64,000 nt of DNA, taken from Flavobacteriales bacterium UBA6772. GTDB taxonomy: Bacteria > Bacteroidota > Bacteroidia > Flavobacteriales > Flavobacteriaceae. This document shows positions 22,073-31,605 of the stretch, one piece after another. Below the pieces are notes generated by a model. That model made no database searches. It was not told where the DNA came from and saw only the letters and a list, made by a program, of their open reading frames with translations. Position 1 is the stretch's first letter. Each line of letters begins with the position of its first letter. Location: positions 43,724-107,723 of the forward strand of contig CAJIYW010000003.1 in NCBI GenBank assembly GCA_905181765.1, in the 5' to 3' direction. A program made the position numbers and the translations under genes.

Positions 22073-22347
22073 AAAAAGACATTTCAATTGGTTTTCTTGT
22101 GGCATTATTTGCAACTTTTGGGGGCGTATTCTTATATTTAGAATATTTTTCTAGGTTTTCTTTTGATACTACTTTGCAAATGATAAAAGAAGGTAATTTA
22201 TATGGTAAGATTTTAGCTTTGGCAGCAATTCCTAATTTATTTGTGTTTTTTGTTTTCATTAAAAAAAAAGAAGACAACAAAGCAAAAGGAGTTTTAATAG
22301 CTACTTTTTTAATTGCATTTATAACTTTAGTTTTAAAATTTTTCTAA
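22060..22347 (+). CDS. Small conserved membrane protein, function unknown
   Basis: Up to 95 aa with three hydrophobic segments (about residues 10-27, 48-66, 77-95) separated by short charged turns (KKKEDNKAK). There is no ATG at its start: the open frame begins inside surE and the only usual initiator is TTG at 22060, giving a 13-nt overlap with surE. Its placement between surE and lpxB suggests co-translation with them. I recognise the general type as recurrent next to flavobacterial surE/lpxB but know no function. Confidence 0.7.
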   Translation: MGTIKKDISIGFLVALFATFGGVFLYLEYFSRFSFDTTLQMIKEGNLYGKILALAAIPNLFVFFVFIKKKEDNKAKGVLIATFLIAFITLVLKFF

Positions 22348-22348
22348 A

Positions 22349-23458
22349 ATGAAATATTATATAATTGCTGGTGAAGCTTCAGGAGATTTGCATGGTTCTA
22401 ATTTAATGAAAGAACTTTACAAACAAGACGCAACCGCAGACATTCGTTTTTGGGGAGGAGATTTAATGCAAACCGCTGGCGGCACTTTAGTAAGTCATTA
22501 CAAGGAAAGAGCTTTTATGGGTTTTTTCGAAGTTTTAAAAAACATATTCAAAGTAGTAGGTTTTATAAAGTTTTGTAAAAAAGATATTGCAGTATTTCAG
22601 CCAGATGTACTTATATTTATTGACAATTCTGGTTTTAATTTACGGGTTGCAAAATGGGCAAAAGCAGCAGGTTTTAGAACACATTATTATATTTCTCCAC
22701 AAGTTTGGGCTAGCAGAGCAGGCAGAGTAAAAGATATTAAAAGAGATATTGATACCTTGTTTGTAATTCTTCCTTTTGAGAAAGATTTCTATAAAAAGCA
22801 CGATTGTGAAGTAGCCTTTGTTGGGCATCCTTTAATAGATGCAATTGCAGATAGAACTCAGGTTTCTGAGAACGATTTCAGAAAAGAACATGCATTAAGT
22901 ACTAAAAAAATTATTGCTTTATTACCTGGAAGTAGAAAACAAGAAATTACTAAAATGCTTTCTGTAATGTTGTCTTTAATTACCGATTTTTCTGAATATC
23001 AATTTGTAATAGCCGGCGCACCTAGTCAAGACTTTTCTTTTTACAAGCAGATTATTGGCGAAAGAGAAGTGGCATTTATCAATAATAAAACCTACGATTT
23101 ATTAAGTGTTTCTTATGCTGCATTAGTTGCTTCAGGAACTGCAACTTTAGAAACTGCTTTATTTAAAGTACCACAAGTTGTTTGTTATAAAGGAGGGTAT
23201 ATTTCATATCAAATAGCAAAAAGAATTATTACCTTAAAATTTATTTCTTTGGTAAATCTAATTTTAGATAAGGAAGTAGTAAAAGAGTTAATTCAAGAAG
23301 ATTTTAACAAACAAAATCTAAAAGTAGCTTTGACAAATATTTTAGAGGTTTCTAATAGGGAAAATATATTCTTAAATTATTTCGACTTAGAAAAGCAATT
23401 AGGAGGAAAGGGCGCTTCAAAAAATGTAGCCTCTCAAATTGTAGCAGCTTTAAAATAG
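22349..23458 (+). CDS. lpxB: Lipid-A-disaccharide synthase
   Basis: GT19 glycosyltransferase joining UDP-2,3-diacylglucosamine to lipid X to form the lipid A disaccharide, at the membrane. The 369-aa protein starts MKYYIIAGEASGDLHGSNL (the family N-terminal motif) and contains RFWGGDLM, FIDNSGFNLR, YYISPQVWASRAGR, VGHPLIDA, ALLPGSRKQEI and VASGTATLETAL, covering acceptor and UDP sites. Length is normal. Starts 1 nt after the preceding membrane protein. Confidence 0.96.
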   Translation: MKYYIIAGEASGDLHGSNLMKELYKQDATADIRFWGGDLMQTAGGTLVSHYKERAFMGFFEVLKNIFKVVGFIKFCKKDIAVFQPDVLIFIDNSGFNLRVAKWAKAAGFRTHYYISPQVWASRAGRVKDIKRDIDTLFVILPFEKDFYKKHDCEVAFVGHPLIDAIADRTQVSENDFRKEHALSTKKIIALLPGSRKQEITKMLSVMLSLITDFSEYQFVIAGAPSQDFSFYKQIIGEREVAFINNKTYDLLSVSYAALVASGTATLETALFKVPQVVCYKGGYISYQIAKRIITLKFISLVNLILDKEVVKELIQEDFNKQNLKVALTNILEVSNRENIFLNYFDLEKQLGGKGASKNVASQIVAALK

Positions 23459-23494
23459 CATACTATAATTTATTTTCAGTAACTTTCCGTTGCT

Positions 23495-25513
23495 ATGAAA
23501 AGGTTGTTGAAATATGTGCCTTTGCACTTCTTGGTGTTTTTAATTTTAGGAATCGGAATTCAATTTTATACACAAATTTGGACATTCGGTTTTCTGAAGC
23601 TATTCTTCGTTTTATTATTTTTAGCAATTTCTTTATTTGCATTTCGGAAAAAAAAAGGGAGTACGATCATTGCTGTCATCCTATTTTTTTCAATTGGTAT
23701 TTCAGCCGTTTACATTCAAGATGCTAGGAATTTTAAAAATCATTACACTCATTTTTATAAGGAAGAAACAAAAGTTGTTTTAAGAATTTCTAAGGTTTTA
23801 AAACCTGGATTTTATCAAGATAAGTATGTTGCAGAGGTTGTTCAGATGCATACAGGTAAAACTAGAGGAGCTGTTTTATTAAATATTCAAAAAGATAGTC
23901 TGCGAGAACTACTTGCCATTGATGATCAAATTTTAGTGAATGCAGAGTTTAAAAGAGTATCCCCTCCTTTAAACCCTAATCAGTTTAATTACAAAGAATA
24001 TTTAGCAAAGCAAGGAATTTACCACCAGTTATTTATAGAAAGCACACAGTTTTTGCAACTTTCGAATACAACGATTTCTTTAGCAGGTGTTTCGGGAAAG
24101 TTTAGAAATAAAATTCAGAAATCATTATTAAAATACAATTTTAAAAGAGACGAACTTGCTGTAATTACTGCCTTATTATTAGGGCAAAGACAAGAAATTT
24201 CTAAAGAATTATTAACAGATTATGCTAGCGCAGGTGCTATTCATATTTTGGCAGTTTCTGGTTTGCACGTTGGTATTATTTTATTAATTCTATCTTTTCT
24301 ATTCAAACCTTTAGAAAAGGTTAAAAACGGCACTTATTTAAAAGCATTGTGTATTGTTTTATTATTATGGATGTTTGCTTTTATCGCAGGCCTCTCAGCG
24401 TCTGTAGTAAGAGCAGTAACCATGTTTACTTTTTTAGCAATTGGCCAATCTTTACAGCGAAAAAAAGTGGTGGAGTTCTCTTTAATTTCCTCGATGTTAT
24501 TTTTATTAATTGTGAAACCTATGTTTCTATTTGATGTTGGGTTTCAATTAAGTTATTTAGCAGTTTTTGGTATTATTTGGGTACAACCAAAATTAGTTAC
24601 TCTGTATAATCCAAGGTTTTTAATTGATAAAAAAGTATGGCAACTAATTACGGTTTCTATTGCTGCACAAGTAGGTATTTTGCCTTTAAGTATTTATTAT
24701 TTTCAGCAATTTCCTGGTCTATTTGTGTTGTCTAATTTAGTTATTATTCCATTTTTAGGGGCTATTTTAATTGGTGGAATTTTAGTAATATGTATGTCTT
24801 TACTTCATGTATTGCCAAACTTTTTGGCTCTTATGTATGGCTATGTAATTTCTTTAATGAACGACTTTGTTAGCTGGGTGGGCGCACAAGAACAGTTTTT
24901 ATTTAAAGAAATTTCTATTTCTTTTGCAATGATGTTGTGCTGTTATCTTTTAATTTTTTCTGGAACTTTATATTTAATTAAGAAAACTCCAAGAAAATTT
25001 ATATTTTTTTTGATCGTGGTTTTGTTAATTCAAAGTCTCTATTTTTTTGAGGAGAGAAAAGCAATTGAGAAAGAATCTCTTATTGTTTTTCATAAAAGTA
25101 GGTTTTCTATAGTAGGGAAAAGAAAGGGGTTGAACCTAAAAATTCAGCAGCATATCGATACGCTAAAACCAAGTGAAATTAATATCATTAAATCATATGT
25201 TACAGCTGAATATATTCAATATGTTGAGAACGTAAACTTTAAAAATTTTATTCAATTTAAAGAAAAAAATATTTTAATCGTAGATAGCTTAGGGGTATAT
25301 CAGCTAAATAAATTGGTGCATCCTATTGTGATTTTACAATATTCCCCAAAAATAAATTTAGAAAGATTAATTCACAGATTAAAACCAAGTCTTATTATTG
25401 CAGATGGTTCTAATTATAAAAGTTATGCAAGAAACTGGGAAAATATTTCTATAAAAAATAAAATTCCGTTTCATGATACCCGCAAGAAAGGAGCCTTTAA
25501 ATTAGAATATTAA
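23495..25513 (+). CDS. comEC: ComEC/Rec2-type competence membrane protein
   Basis: Putative inner-membrane channel for DNA uptake. The 672-aa protein has N-terminal membrane helices, a DUF4131/OB-like soluble part (about 60-190), and the competence domain with the hallmark ILAVSGLHVGIILLI followed by SASVVRAVTMF and about eight further helices. The C-terminal region (about 520-672) is soluble but shorter than a full metallo-beta-lactamase domain, which is usual for Bacteroidota ComEC. Its TAA stop overlaps the stop of the convergent thioredoxin-like gene by 4 nt. Confidence 0.88.
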   Translation: MKRLLKYVPLHFLVFLILGIGIQFYTQIWTFGFLKLFFVLLFLAISLFAFRKKKGSTIIAVILFFSIGISAVYIQDARNFKNHYTHFYKEETKVVLRISKVLKPGFYQDKYVAEVVQMHTGKTRGAVLLNIQKDSLRELLAIDDQILVNAEFKRVSPPLNPNQFNYKEYLAKQGIYHQLFIESTQFLQLSNTTISLAGVSGKFRNKIQKSLLKYNFKRDELAVITALLLGQRQEISKELLTDYASAGAIHILAVSGLHVGIILLILSFLFKPLEKVKNGTYLKALCIVLLLWMFAFIAGLSASVVRAVTMFTFLAIGQSLQRKKVVEFSLISSMLFLLIVKPMFLFDVGFQLSYLAVFGIIWVQPKLVTLYNPRFLIDKKVWQLITVSIAAQVGILPLSIYYFQQFPGLFVLSNLVIIPFLGAILIGGILVICMSLLHVLPNFLALMYGYVISLMNDFVSWVGAQEQFLFKEISISFAMMLCCYLLIFSGTLYLIKKTPRKFIFFLIVVLLIQSLYFFEERKAIEKESLIVFHKSRFSIVGKRKGLNLKIQQHIDTLKPSEINIIKSYVTAEYIQYVENVNFKNFIQFKEKNILIVDSLGVYQLNKLVHPIVILQYSPKINLERLIHRLKPSLIIADGSNYKSYARNWENISIKNKIPFHDTRKKGAFKLEY

Positions 25514-25979
25514 ATCGCTTTTTTAAGAATCGAGTTAGCAACTTCTAACCATTTGTCTGGTCCACCACGAACATAACCTGTTTTACCAAGGTTATATAGG
25601 TTCATCTTTCCGTTGTCTAATTTTTCTACATTCACAAAATGCACTGCAGGATAACCTCTTACACCAAACATCTGCTGTAGTTGATTGTTTTGTGCCTTTA
25701 TTTCATCGGTTTGAGCAGTTCTTCTAGGATAGTCTAATTCTATTAAAATAACTTCGGTAGACCATTCTTTAAAATCATCAGTATGAAAGACTTCTTTTTG
25801 TAATTTAATACACCAACCACACCAATCAGATCCGGTAAAAAAGAACATCACTTTTTTATTTTCTTTTATAGCTAATTGTAAAGCTGCATTGGCATCGGTA
25901 TGCCAAGTTACCTTTTCTTGTGAAAAACTATTGATAGAAGTTAAGATTGCAAGAGGAGTGTAAGTAATATCTTTTTCAT
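25510..25979 (-). CDS. Secreted thioredoxin-like protein (frameshift in the signal peptide)
   Basis: Thioredoxin-fold protein of the DUF255-like group. TGSDWCGWCIKLQKEVF carries the CxxC redox motif, and VRGYPAVHFV the cis-proline loop. From the CxxC region to the stop it is one open frame; upstream, MKKILLTLL (ATG at 25979) is in another frame and joins to AILTSINSFSQEKVTWH if one base is restored near 25951. The product is then about 156 aa with a cleavable signal peptide. It sits next to a decayed POT transporter, a neighbourhood common in flavobacteria. Confidence 0.8.
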
Positions 25980-26081
25980 TATTTTAATTTTCCTTATTTC
26001 TTGTATTTTGCTTAGTGGAAAGCATTTTTCAAATTTACGAAAATCTTTTTGTTTACCGAAGGTTTCGTTTTTGGACATAAA

Positions 26082-26115
26082 AAAAACCTCACAAATTTTA
26101 GTTTATGAGGTTTTA
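26082..26115 (-). terminator. Terminator after the POT pseudogene
   Basis: On the minus strand AAAACCTCATAAAC folds back on TTTGTGAGGTTTT, followed by a run of T. It lies about 60 nt beyond the pseudogene stop and could also stop readthrough toward the thioredoxin-like gene. Confidence 0.75.
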
Positions 26116-26175
26116 AATATGTTTTTATTTTAGTTATCTGCTAATTCGAATCCTTCTGTCTTCGTTATTACATTA

Positions 26176-27518
26176 TCATGCTTCATTATCTTCAGCACCG
26201 TGCGTTAAGCGTTTTAATGGTTTTAGTAATGCAATTACTAGAAGTCCGAAAATCACAGTAAAAATCACAATTCCAGTGAAAATTGTATACTCACCAAATT
26301 CGGCTGATTTTTCACCTAAAATGCCTGCAACTTTACCACCAAGACCAGTTGCTGCAAAATAAACTCCCATCATAATAGACGCATATTTTACTGGTGCTAA
26401 TTTTGTAATAAACGACAAGATACAGGTGATGTACATAATCTCACCAATAGTATGAAATAAATAAGCTAAAATAACCAATACATTGCTGACTTTCCATTTG
26501 CTTCTAATGATGCTCTAGCAGCAAACATCATAAAACAAAACCTAATCCCATTATAATAGTACCTAATGCCATTTTAAATAATGATAGAACTCTTTGCTTT
26601 TAATTTTCTTTTTGCCCAATATCCTGCAAGCCGAATACGGTTCCTAATAATATAATATAACCTGCATTTAATGATTGGAAACGATGCTGGAATTTCGGAT
26701 TCCAAATAACCAAATAACAATTCTATCAGTTTATCTGTGCATATAAATTCATTAATCCTCCTGCTTGTTCAAATGCTCCCCAAAAGACAACTACTAATTA
26801 AAAATGATATTAATAATACAATGACTCTATCTTTTTCAATTTTGATCTAATGGTTTTTTCATTGCTTCTTTATCTGCAAGTATTCCCTGAATTTCCTAAA
26901 ATAATTTCCAACATGTTTTAAATATTTTTGTCCTACTATAACATAACTGTTTGTCCAAGTAACATTACCACACTTCCCGCTAAACCAAATCCTAGTGCCA
27001 ACCGTACTTTACAACAACTAATCCAACATAAACTTGATAAAAAGGCACCTATATTAATACCAATATAAAAAATAGTAAACCCCTTATCTCTTCTAATATC
27101 TCCTTTTTTATACAAGCCTCCAACCATTGTAGAAATATTTGGTTTTAAACATCCAACACCAATATAATTAATAATAGTCCACTAAAAAAAGCCCAAGTTG
27201 CTTCAGACTGCTAAAACACGATGACCAATACAAAGTAGAAATCCACCTAGCATAACTGTTTTTTTTGACCTAAAAACTTTATCGGCTAACCAACCTCCTG
27301 GTATTGCTGCTACATAGACAAGCATTGTATACCAACCATAAAGCCATATTGAATCTTCATTAGACCAACCTAAACCTGGGTCTATTCGCTGTTGCTGAAG
27401 TTGCTATCATATAATGTAACTAATATGCACGCATCCCATAATAGGAAAAGCGTTCCCACATTTCAGTAAAAAATAATACATATAACCCTACTGGATGTCC
27501 AAATAAGTTCTTTTTCAT
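26176..27518 (-). pseudogene. POT family di/tripeptide transporter pseudogene
   Basis: Remains of a proton-dependent oligopeptide transporter. Reading all three frames gives, in order, the N terminus (ATG 27518; [30 protein letters not shown]), the motif stretch [36 protein letters not shown], the diagnostic WGAFEQAGGLMNLYA, and the last four helices in one frame (26176-26478). At least ten small indels and stop codons interrupt it within 1.34 kb, far denser than elsewhere in the window, and the central part is shorter than in intact homologues. No functional product is likely. It lay in one unit with the S9 remnant just upstream. Confidence 0.88.
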
Positions 27519-27564
27519 GTGGTTTTTTAACTAGTATTGCTCATAATTTATCCTTTTATTTTTA

Positions 27565-27848
27565 TTAATTAATTAAATGCGTTTCTACAAAATTTGTCAT
27601 TTTAGTATATAAATTTAGACGCGTATTTTTTCCTTTGTAAATTCCATGTGTTCTGTCCTGTGTACAATAAACATATCAAATTATTTGTTGGCTTCATTTA
27701 AGGCATTCATTCTTTCTGGAGAAAAAGTACCATTCCAAATTTCATTTAATGTAATTTCTTTTAATTCTGAAGTATTATTGATTGTTATTGTGCTTGTTTT
27801 ACAACTAGCAAGTAAAATAATAGTTGCTAAAATGAAGATTCTATTCAT
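27565..27848 (-). pseudogene. S9 family peptidase remnant with a large internal deletion
   Basis: The first about 52 codons (ATG 27848) give a lipoprotein signal ending LASCKT and then ITLNEIWNGTFSPERMNAL, the N-terminal signature of flavobacterial DPP-IV-like S9 peptidases. The sequence then passes straight into a C-terminal signature: NEANK-FDMFIV, then DRTHGIYKGKNTRLNLYTK and the terminal MTNFVETHLIN (stop 27565-27567), in shifted frames. The same C-terminal block in the S9 gene at 13.4-15.8 kb reads EALIKANKDFDMILYPNKRHGYG. About 2 kb of coding sequence is missing between them, including the whole propeller and the catalytic Ser. Upstream partner of the POT pseudogene. Confidence 0.8.
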
Positions 27849-27991
27849 TAAGGACATCGTTTTTAATAAAGGTTCGTCAAGTTTACGTAAAAATTCGCAA
27901 AAAATGTTTTAAAAAACGAGAAATCTTGAATATTGTGTAATGTTTTAGCGGATTGATTTATATTTGTTCTAGATAGATTATAGCGCAAGAA

Positions 27992-29272
27992 ATGAGTAAG
28001 AAAATATCGGGTTTTTCTAAGTTTACAAAAGAGGAAAAAATAAATTGGTTGGCAGAAAACTATTTTAAGAATAGTTCAGTTACAATTGCTACCATAAAGC
28101 AATATTGGAACGATACTACAAAGTTGCAACAGTTGCATGACGATTTTATAGAAAACACCATTTCTAATTTTTATTTACCGTTGGGTGTTGCTCCAAATTT
28201 TTTGATAAATGATGAGGAATATGCAATACCAATGGTTACAGAGGAAAGCTCTGTAGTTGCTGCAGCCTCTTTAGTTGCCAAGTTTTGGAGTACAAAAGGT
28301 GGCTTTAAAACAACTGTTTTAGGAACTACTAAAATTGGACAGGTACACTTTATATATGCGGGTGAAAAGGCCAACTTAGAAACCTATTTCAATAATAACA
28401 AAAGCAAATTATACGCTGCAACGGCTTCCATTACCAAAAACATGGAAAAACGTGGTGGTGGAATTTTAGACATACAATTGGTTGATAAAACGGATGCCTT
28501 AGAAAATTACTACCAGTTGCACATCACCTTTGAAACCAAAGACTCTATGGGGGCCAACTTCATCAACTCTTGTTTAGAAGCAATAGCTACTCAATTTAGA
28601 ACTGATGAAATTGAAATAGTAATGAGTATTTTATCTAATTACGTTCCAGAATGTTTGGTGAGAGCAGAAGTAAGTTGCAAGATTGAAGATTTAGGTGGAG
28701 AGGATCCGCAGAAATTTGCAGAGAAATTTTACCAGGCGGTTAAAATTGCGGAAGTAGAACCTTATAGAGCGGTAACACATAATAAAGGAATTATGAACGG
28801 AATAGACGCTGTAGTTATTGCAACAGGAAATGATTTTAGAGCGGTAGAGGCTGGGGCGCATGCTTATGCTTCGCGATCAGGAAGGTACACAAGTCTTTCT
28901 CATTGCAGTATAGATAACGGTATTTTTAAATTTTGGTTAGAATTGCCTTTAGCCGTAGGAACTGTTGGTGGTATTACCGCATTGCATCCTTTAGCAAAGT
29001 TGTCTTTAGAAATGTTGCAAAAGCCATCTGCAAAAGACTTAATGCAAATTATGGCAACAGCTGGTTTGGCTCAGAATTTTGCTGCTTTAAGAGCTTTAAC
29101 AACCAAAGGAATTCAGCATGGTCATATGAAGATGCATTTGCAGAATATCTTAAATCAGTTGGGTGTAACCCATTTAGAAAAAGAGAAAATTACAAAATAT
29201 TTCGACGGAAAAACAGTTTCTCATGCTGCTGTAGTTTCTAAGTTTAATGCATTAAGAGAAACAATCAATTAG
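27992..29272 (+). CDS. mvaA: Hydroxymethylglutaryl-CoA reductase, class II (degradative-type family)
   Basis: Reduces HMG-CoA to mevalonate; in flavobacteria it serves isoprenoid synthesis through the mevalonate route. The 426-aa protein shows VTEESSVVAAAS (catalytic Glu region), DSMGANFINSCLEAIA, the long HNKGIMNGIDAV-VIATGNDFRAVEAGAHAYA block (catalytic Lys and Asp) and GIQHGHMKMH near the C terminus (catalytic His). The compact size and these motifs place it in class II rather than the eukaryotic class I. Followed after 64 nt by the GYDIA GHMP kinase, likely the same pathway. Confidence 0.94.
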   Translation: MSKKISGFSKFTKEEKINWLAENYFKNSSVTIATIKQYWNDTTKLQQLHDDFIENTISNFYLPLGVAPNFLINDEEYAIPMVTEESSVVAAASLVAKFWSTKGGFKTTVLGTTKIGQVHFIYAGEKANLETYFNNNKSKLYAATASITKNMEKRGGGILDIQLVDKTDALENYYQLHITFETKDSMGANFINSCLEAIATQFRTDEIEIVMSILSNYVPECLVRAEVSCKIEDLGGEDPQKFAEKFYQAVKIAEVEPYRAVTHNKGIMNGIDAVVIATGNDFRAVEAGAHAYASRSGRYTSLSHCSIDNGIFKFWLELPLAVGTVGGITALHPLAKLSLEMLQKPSAKDLMQIMATAGLAQNFAALRALTTKGIQHGHMKMHLQNILNQLGVTHLEKEKITKYFDGKTVSHAAVVSKFNALRETIN

Positions 29273-29336
29273 GGCGTTTAAGTATTAAAACAGTACCTAA
29301 AAGGTTCTTGTTGTTGCAAGAAAAAAAATAAAAATT

Positions 29337-30266
29337 TTGAAAAATTACTACTCAAACGGAAAACTCTTATTAACTGGTGAATACTTGGTCTTAGACGGAG
29401 CAAAGTCTTTAGCCTTGCCAACAAAATTTGGACAAGACCTGTTAGTAGAAAGTATTCCAGAACCACAAATTATCTGGGGAAGTTTTACGCATTCTGGAGA
29501 TTGTTGGTTTGAAGCAGTTTTCGATTTAAAAAAATTACGTTTGGTAAGCTGTAGTTTTAATTCCAATAAAGAAGGCAATGCAGAGGTAATTGCAGAGACC
29601 TTATTAGATATTCTAAAAGAAGCTAAAAAAGTAAATCCAGATTTTTTAAATGCAGCATCCGGATTTGTTGTAAAAACAAACCTAACATTTTCAAGAAATT
29701 GGGGATTAGGAACTTCATCAACCTTAATAAATTCTATTGCTAAATGGGCAGAGGTAGATGCTTTTCAGTTGTTGTGGAACTCTTTTAAAGGAAGTGGTTA
29801 TGATATTGCATGCGCACAGAACAATACGCCTATATTTTATCAAATTGAAGATAAAAAACCAGTAGTAGCGCAGGTGGTATTCAATCCTAGTTTTAAGGAG
29901 AATTTGTTTTTTGTGCATTTAAATCAGAAACAAGATTCTAAAGAAGGTATTGCTAAATTTAGAGAAAGTGGTCTTGATTTTCAGAAAGAAATTGTTGCAA
30001 TTTCAGCTATTTCAGAGCAGTTTTTAAAAGCAAGTACCGTTACCGAATTCAATAAATTGATTGTGGCGCATGAGCAAATCATTAGTTCAATTATTCAATT
30101 AAAACCAGTAAAAGAAAAATTATTCTCTGATTATTTCGGAGAAATAAAAAGCTTAGGTGCTTGGGGTGGAGATTTTGTTATGGTTACAGGAAATGAGCAA
30201 ACACCAACGTATTTTAAAAATAAAGGATATGAAACAATCCTTTCCTATTCAGAAATGATTTTATAA
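29337..30266 (+). CDS. GYDIA family GHMP kinase (mevalonate-pathway kinase candidate)
   Basis: Small-molecule ATP-dependent kinase of the GHMP superfamily, 309 aa. It has the N-terminal GKLLLTGEYLVLDGA, the ATP-binding motif NWGLGTSSTLINSIA, the family-naming SGYDIACA stretch, and SLGAWGGDFVM at the C terminus. Its position right after HMG-CoA reductase points to mevalonate or phosphomevalonate phosphorylation; which step is inference. The start is TTG at 29337: no ATG lies before GKLLLTGEY, and TTG gives the expected MKNYYSNGKLLL. Confidence 0.9.
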   Translation: MKNYYSNGKLLLTGEYLVLDGAKSLALPTKFGQDLLVESIPEPQIIWGSFTHSGDCWFEAVFDLKKLRLVSCSFNSNKEGNAEVIAETLLDILKEAKKVNPDFLNAASGFVVKTNLTFSRNWGLGTSSTLINSIAKWAEVDAFQLLWNSFKGSGYDIACAQNNTPIFYQIEDKKPVVAQVVFNPSFKENLFFVHLNQKQDSKEGIAKFRESGLDFQKEIVAISAISEQFLKASTVTEFNKLIVAHEQIISSIIQLKPVKEKLFSDYFGEIKSLGAWGGDFVMVTGNEQTPTYFKNKGYETILSYSEMIL

Positions 30267-30328
30267 ATCAAGAAGACGGCACAATTTTCTAACTTTAGAA
30301 TTAAAAAATGCCGTCTAAAACATAAAAA

Positions 30329-31543
30329 ATGAAGAAAATAGTAATTATTGGAGGTGGAGCAGCAGGATATTTTACGGCGATTAATGCCAAAGAAAGTAAT
30401 CCTGATTTAGAGGTTACTATTCTTGAAAAAGGAAAAGATGTCTTACAGAAAGTAAAGATATCTGGAGGGGGAAGATGCAACGTTACACATGCGTGCTTTG
30501 AACCAAAGGAATTGGTGAAATTTTATCCAAGAGGAGAAAAAGAATTATTAGGGCCTTTTCATCAATTTATGACAGGCGATACGTTTGAGTGGTTTGATGA
30601 TCGTGGGGTACCATTAAAAATTGAAGGTGATAATCGTGTTTTTCCAGAAGCAAATACAAGTCAGGCCATTATAGATTGTTTTCAGAAATCAGTAGATACT
30701 TTAGGGATTAAAGTATTAACAAATCACGGAGTAAATACGGTAACAAAGCAAGATGATACGTGGAGTATTCATACAAAAGAGCAAGTCTTTGAAGCAGATC
30801 AATTGGTAATTGCTGCAGGAAGTTCTAAAAAAGTATGGGAATTGTGCGAAACTTTAGACCATGCAGTTGTAGCTCCAGTACCCTCTTTATTTACCTTTAA
30901 TATTAACGATAAGAGATTGGTAGATTTATTAGGAACTTCTGTGCCAAATGCAACGGTAACTATTTCTGGAACAAAATTAGAAGCATCTGGTCCGCTGTTA
31001 ATTACACATTGGGGTATGAGTGGCCCGGCAATATTGAAATTATCTGCTTTTGGCGCAAGAATTTTGGCAGACAAACACTATCAATACAATGTAGAAGTAA
31101 ATTGGTTGTCTAGACCTACAGACAAAGTTTTAAATGTTTTACTGAATTTAAAAAAGAAAGAACCTCGTAAAACAGTTATTTTAAAATCTCCTTTTACAGA
31201 AGTTTCTAGAAGATTGTGGGAGCGTTTTGTTTTATTCTCTGATATTTCTAAAACCCAAAATTGGGCAGATTTAAATAATGCTCAATTAGAAAAATTAGCA
31301 AATCAGCTTACAAAAGGAATTTACAATGCAAACGGTAGAACTACTTTTAAAGAAGAATTTGTAACCGCTGGTGGTGTAGATTTAAAAGAAATTAATTTTA
31401 AACGTTTTGAAAGCAGAAAACACAACAACCTTTTCTTTGTGGGTGAAGTTTTAAATATAGACGCCGTAACGGGTGGCTTTAACTTTCAGAATGCTTGGAC
31501 AGGTGGTTATATCTGTGCAAAGGCATTGGCACAAGAAGTGTAG
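30329..31543 (+). CDS. HI0933/YhiN family FAD-dependent oxidoreductase
   Basis: 404-aa flavoprotein of unknown substrate. The N terminus IVIIGGGAAGYFTAINA is the FAD dinucleotide-binding loop; GKDVLQKVKISGGGRCNVTH and the C-terminal VTAGGVDLKEI plus GEVLNIDAVTGGFNFQNAW are the HI0933-family signatures. Soluble, no signal. Monocistronic or read together with the following peroxiredoxin-like gene. Confidence 0.93.
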   Translation: MKKIVIIGGGAAGYFTAINAKESNPDLEVTILEKGKDVLQKVKISGGGRCNVTHACFEPKELVKFYPRGEKELLGPFHQFMTGDTFEWFDDRGVPLKIEGDNRVFPEANTSQAIIDCFQKSVDTLGIKVLTNHGVNTVTKQDDTWSIHTKEQVFEADQLVIAAGSSKKVWELCETLDHAVVAPVPSLFTFNINDKRLVDLLGTSVPNATVTISGTKLEASGPLLITHWGMSGPAILKLSAFGARILADKHYQYNVEVNWLSRPTDKVLNVLLNLKKKEPRKTVILKSPFTEVSRRLWERFVLFSDISKTQNWADLNNAQLEKLANQLTKGIYNANGRTTFKEEFVTAGGVDLKEINFKRFESRKHNNLFFVGEVLNIDAVTGGFNFQNAWTGGYICAKALAQEV

Positions 31544-31605
31544 GTTTTCATTCTTAAGGAAACCTAAAACCTAAAACCGAAATACTAGTAATTAAAAACC
31601 AACAA

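Noticed and set aside
27646..27912. 88-codon open frame on the plus strand
   Set aside because: Antisense to the S9 peptidase remnant, whose reading on the minus strand explains the sequence.
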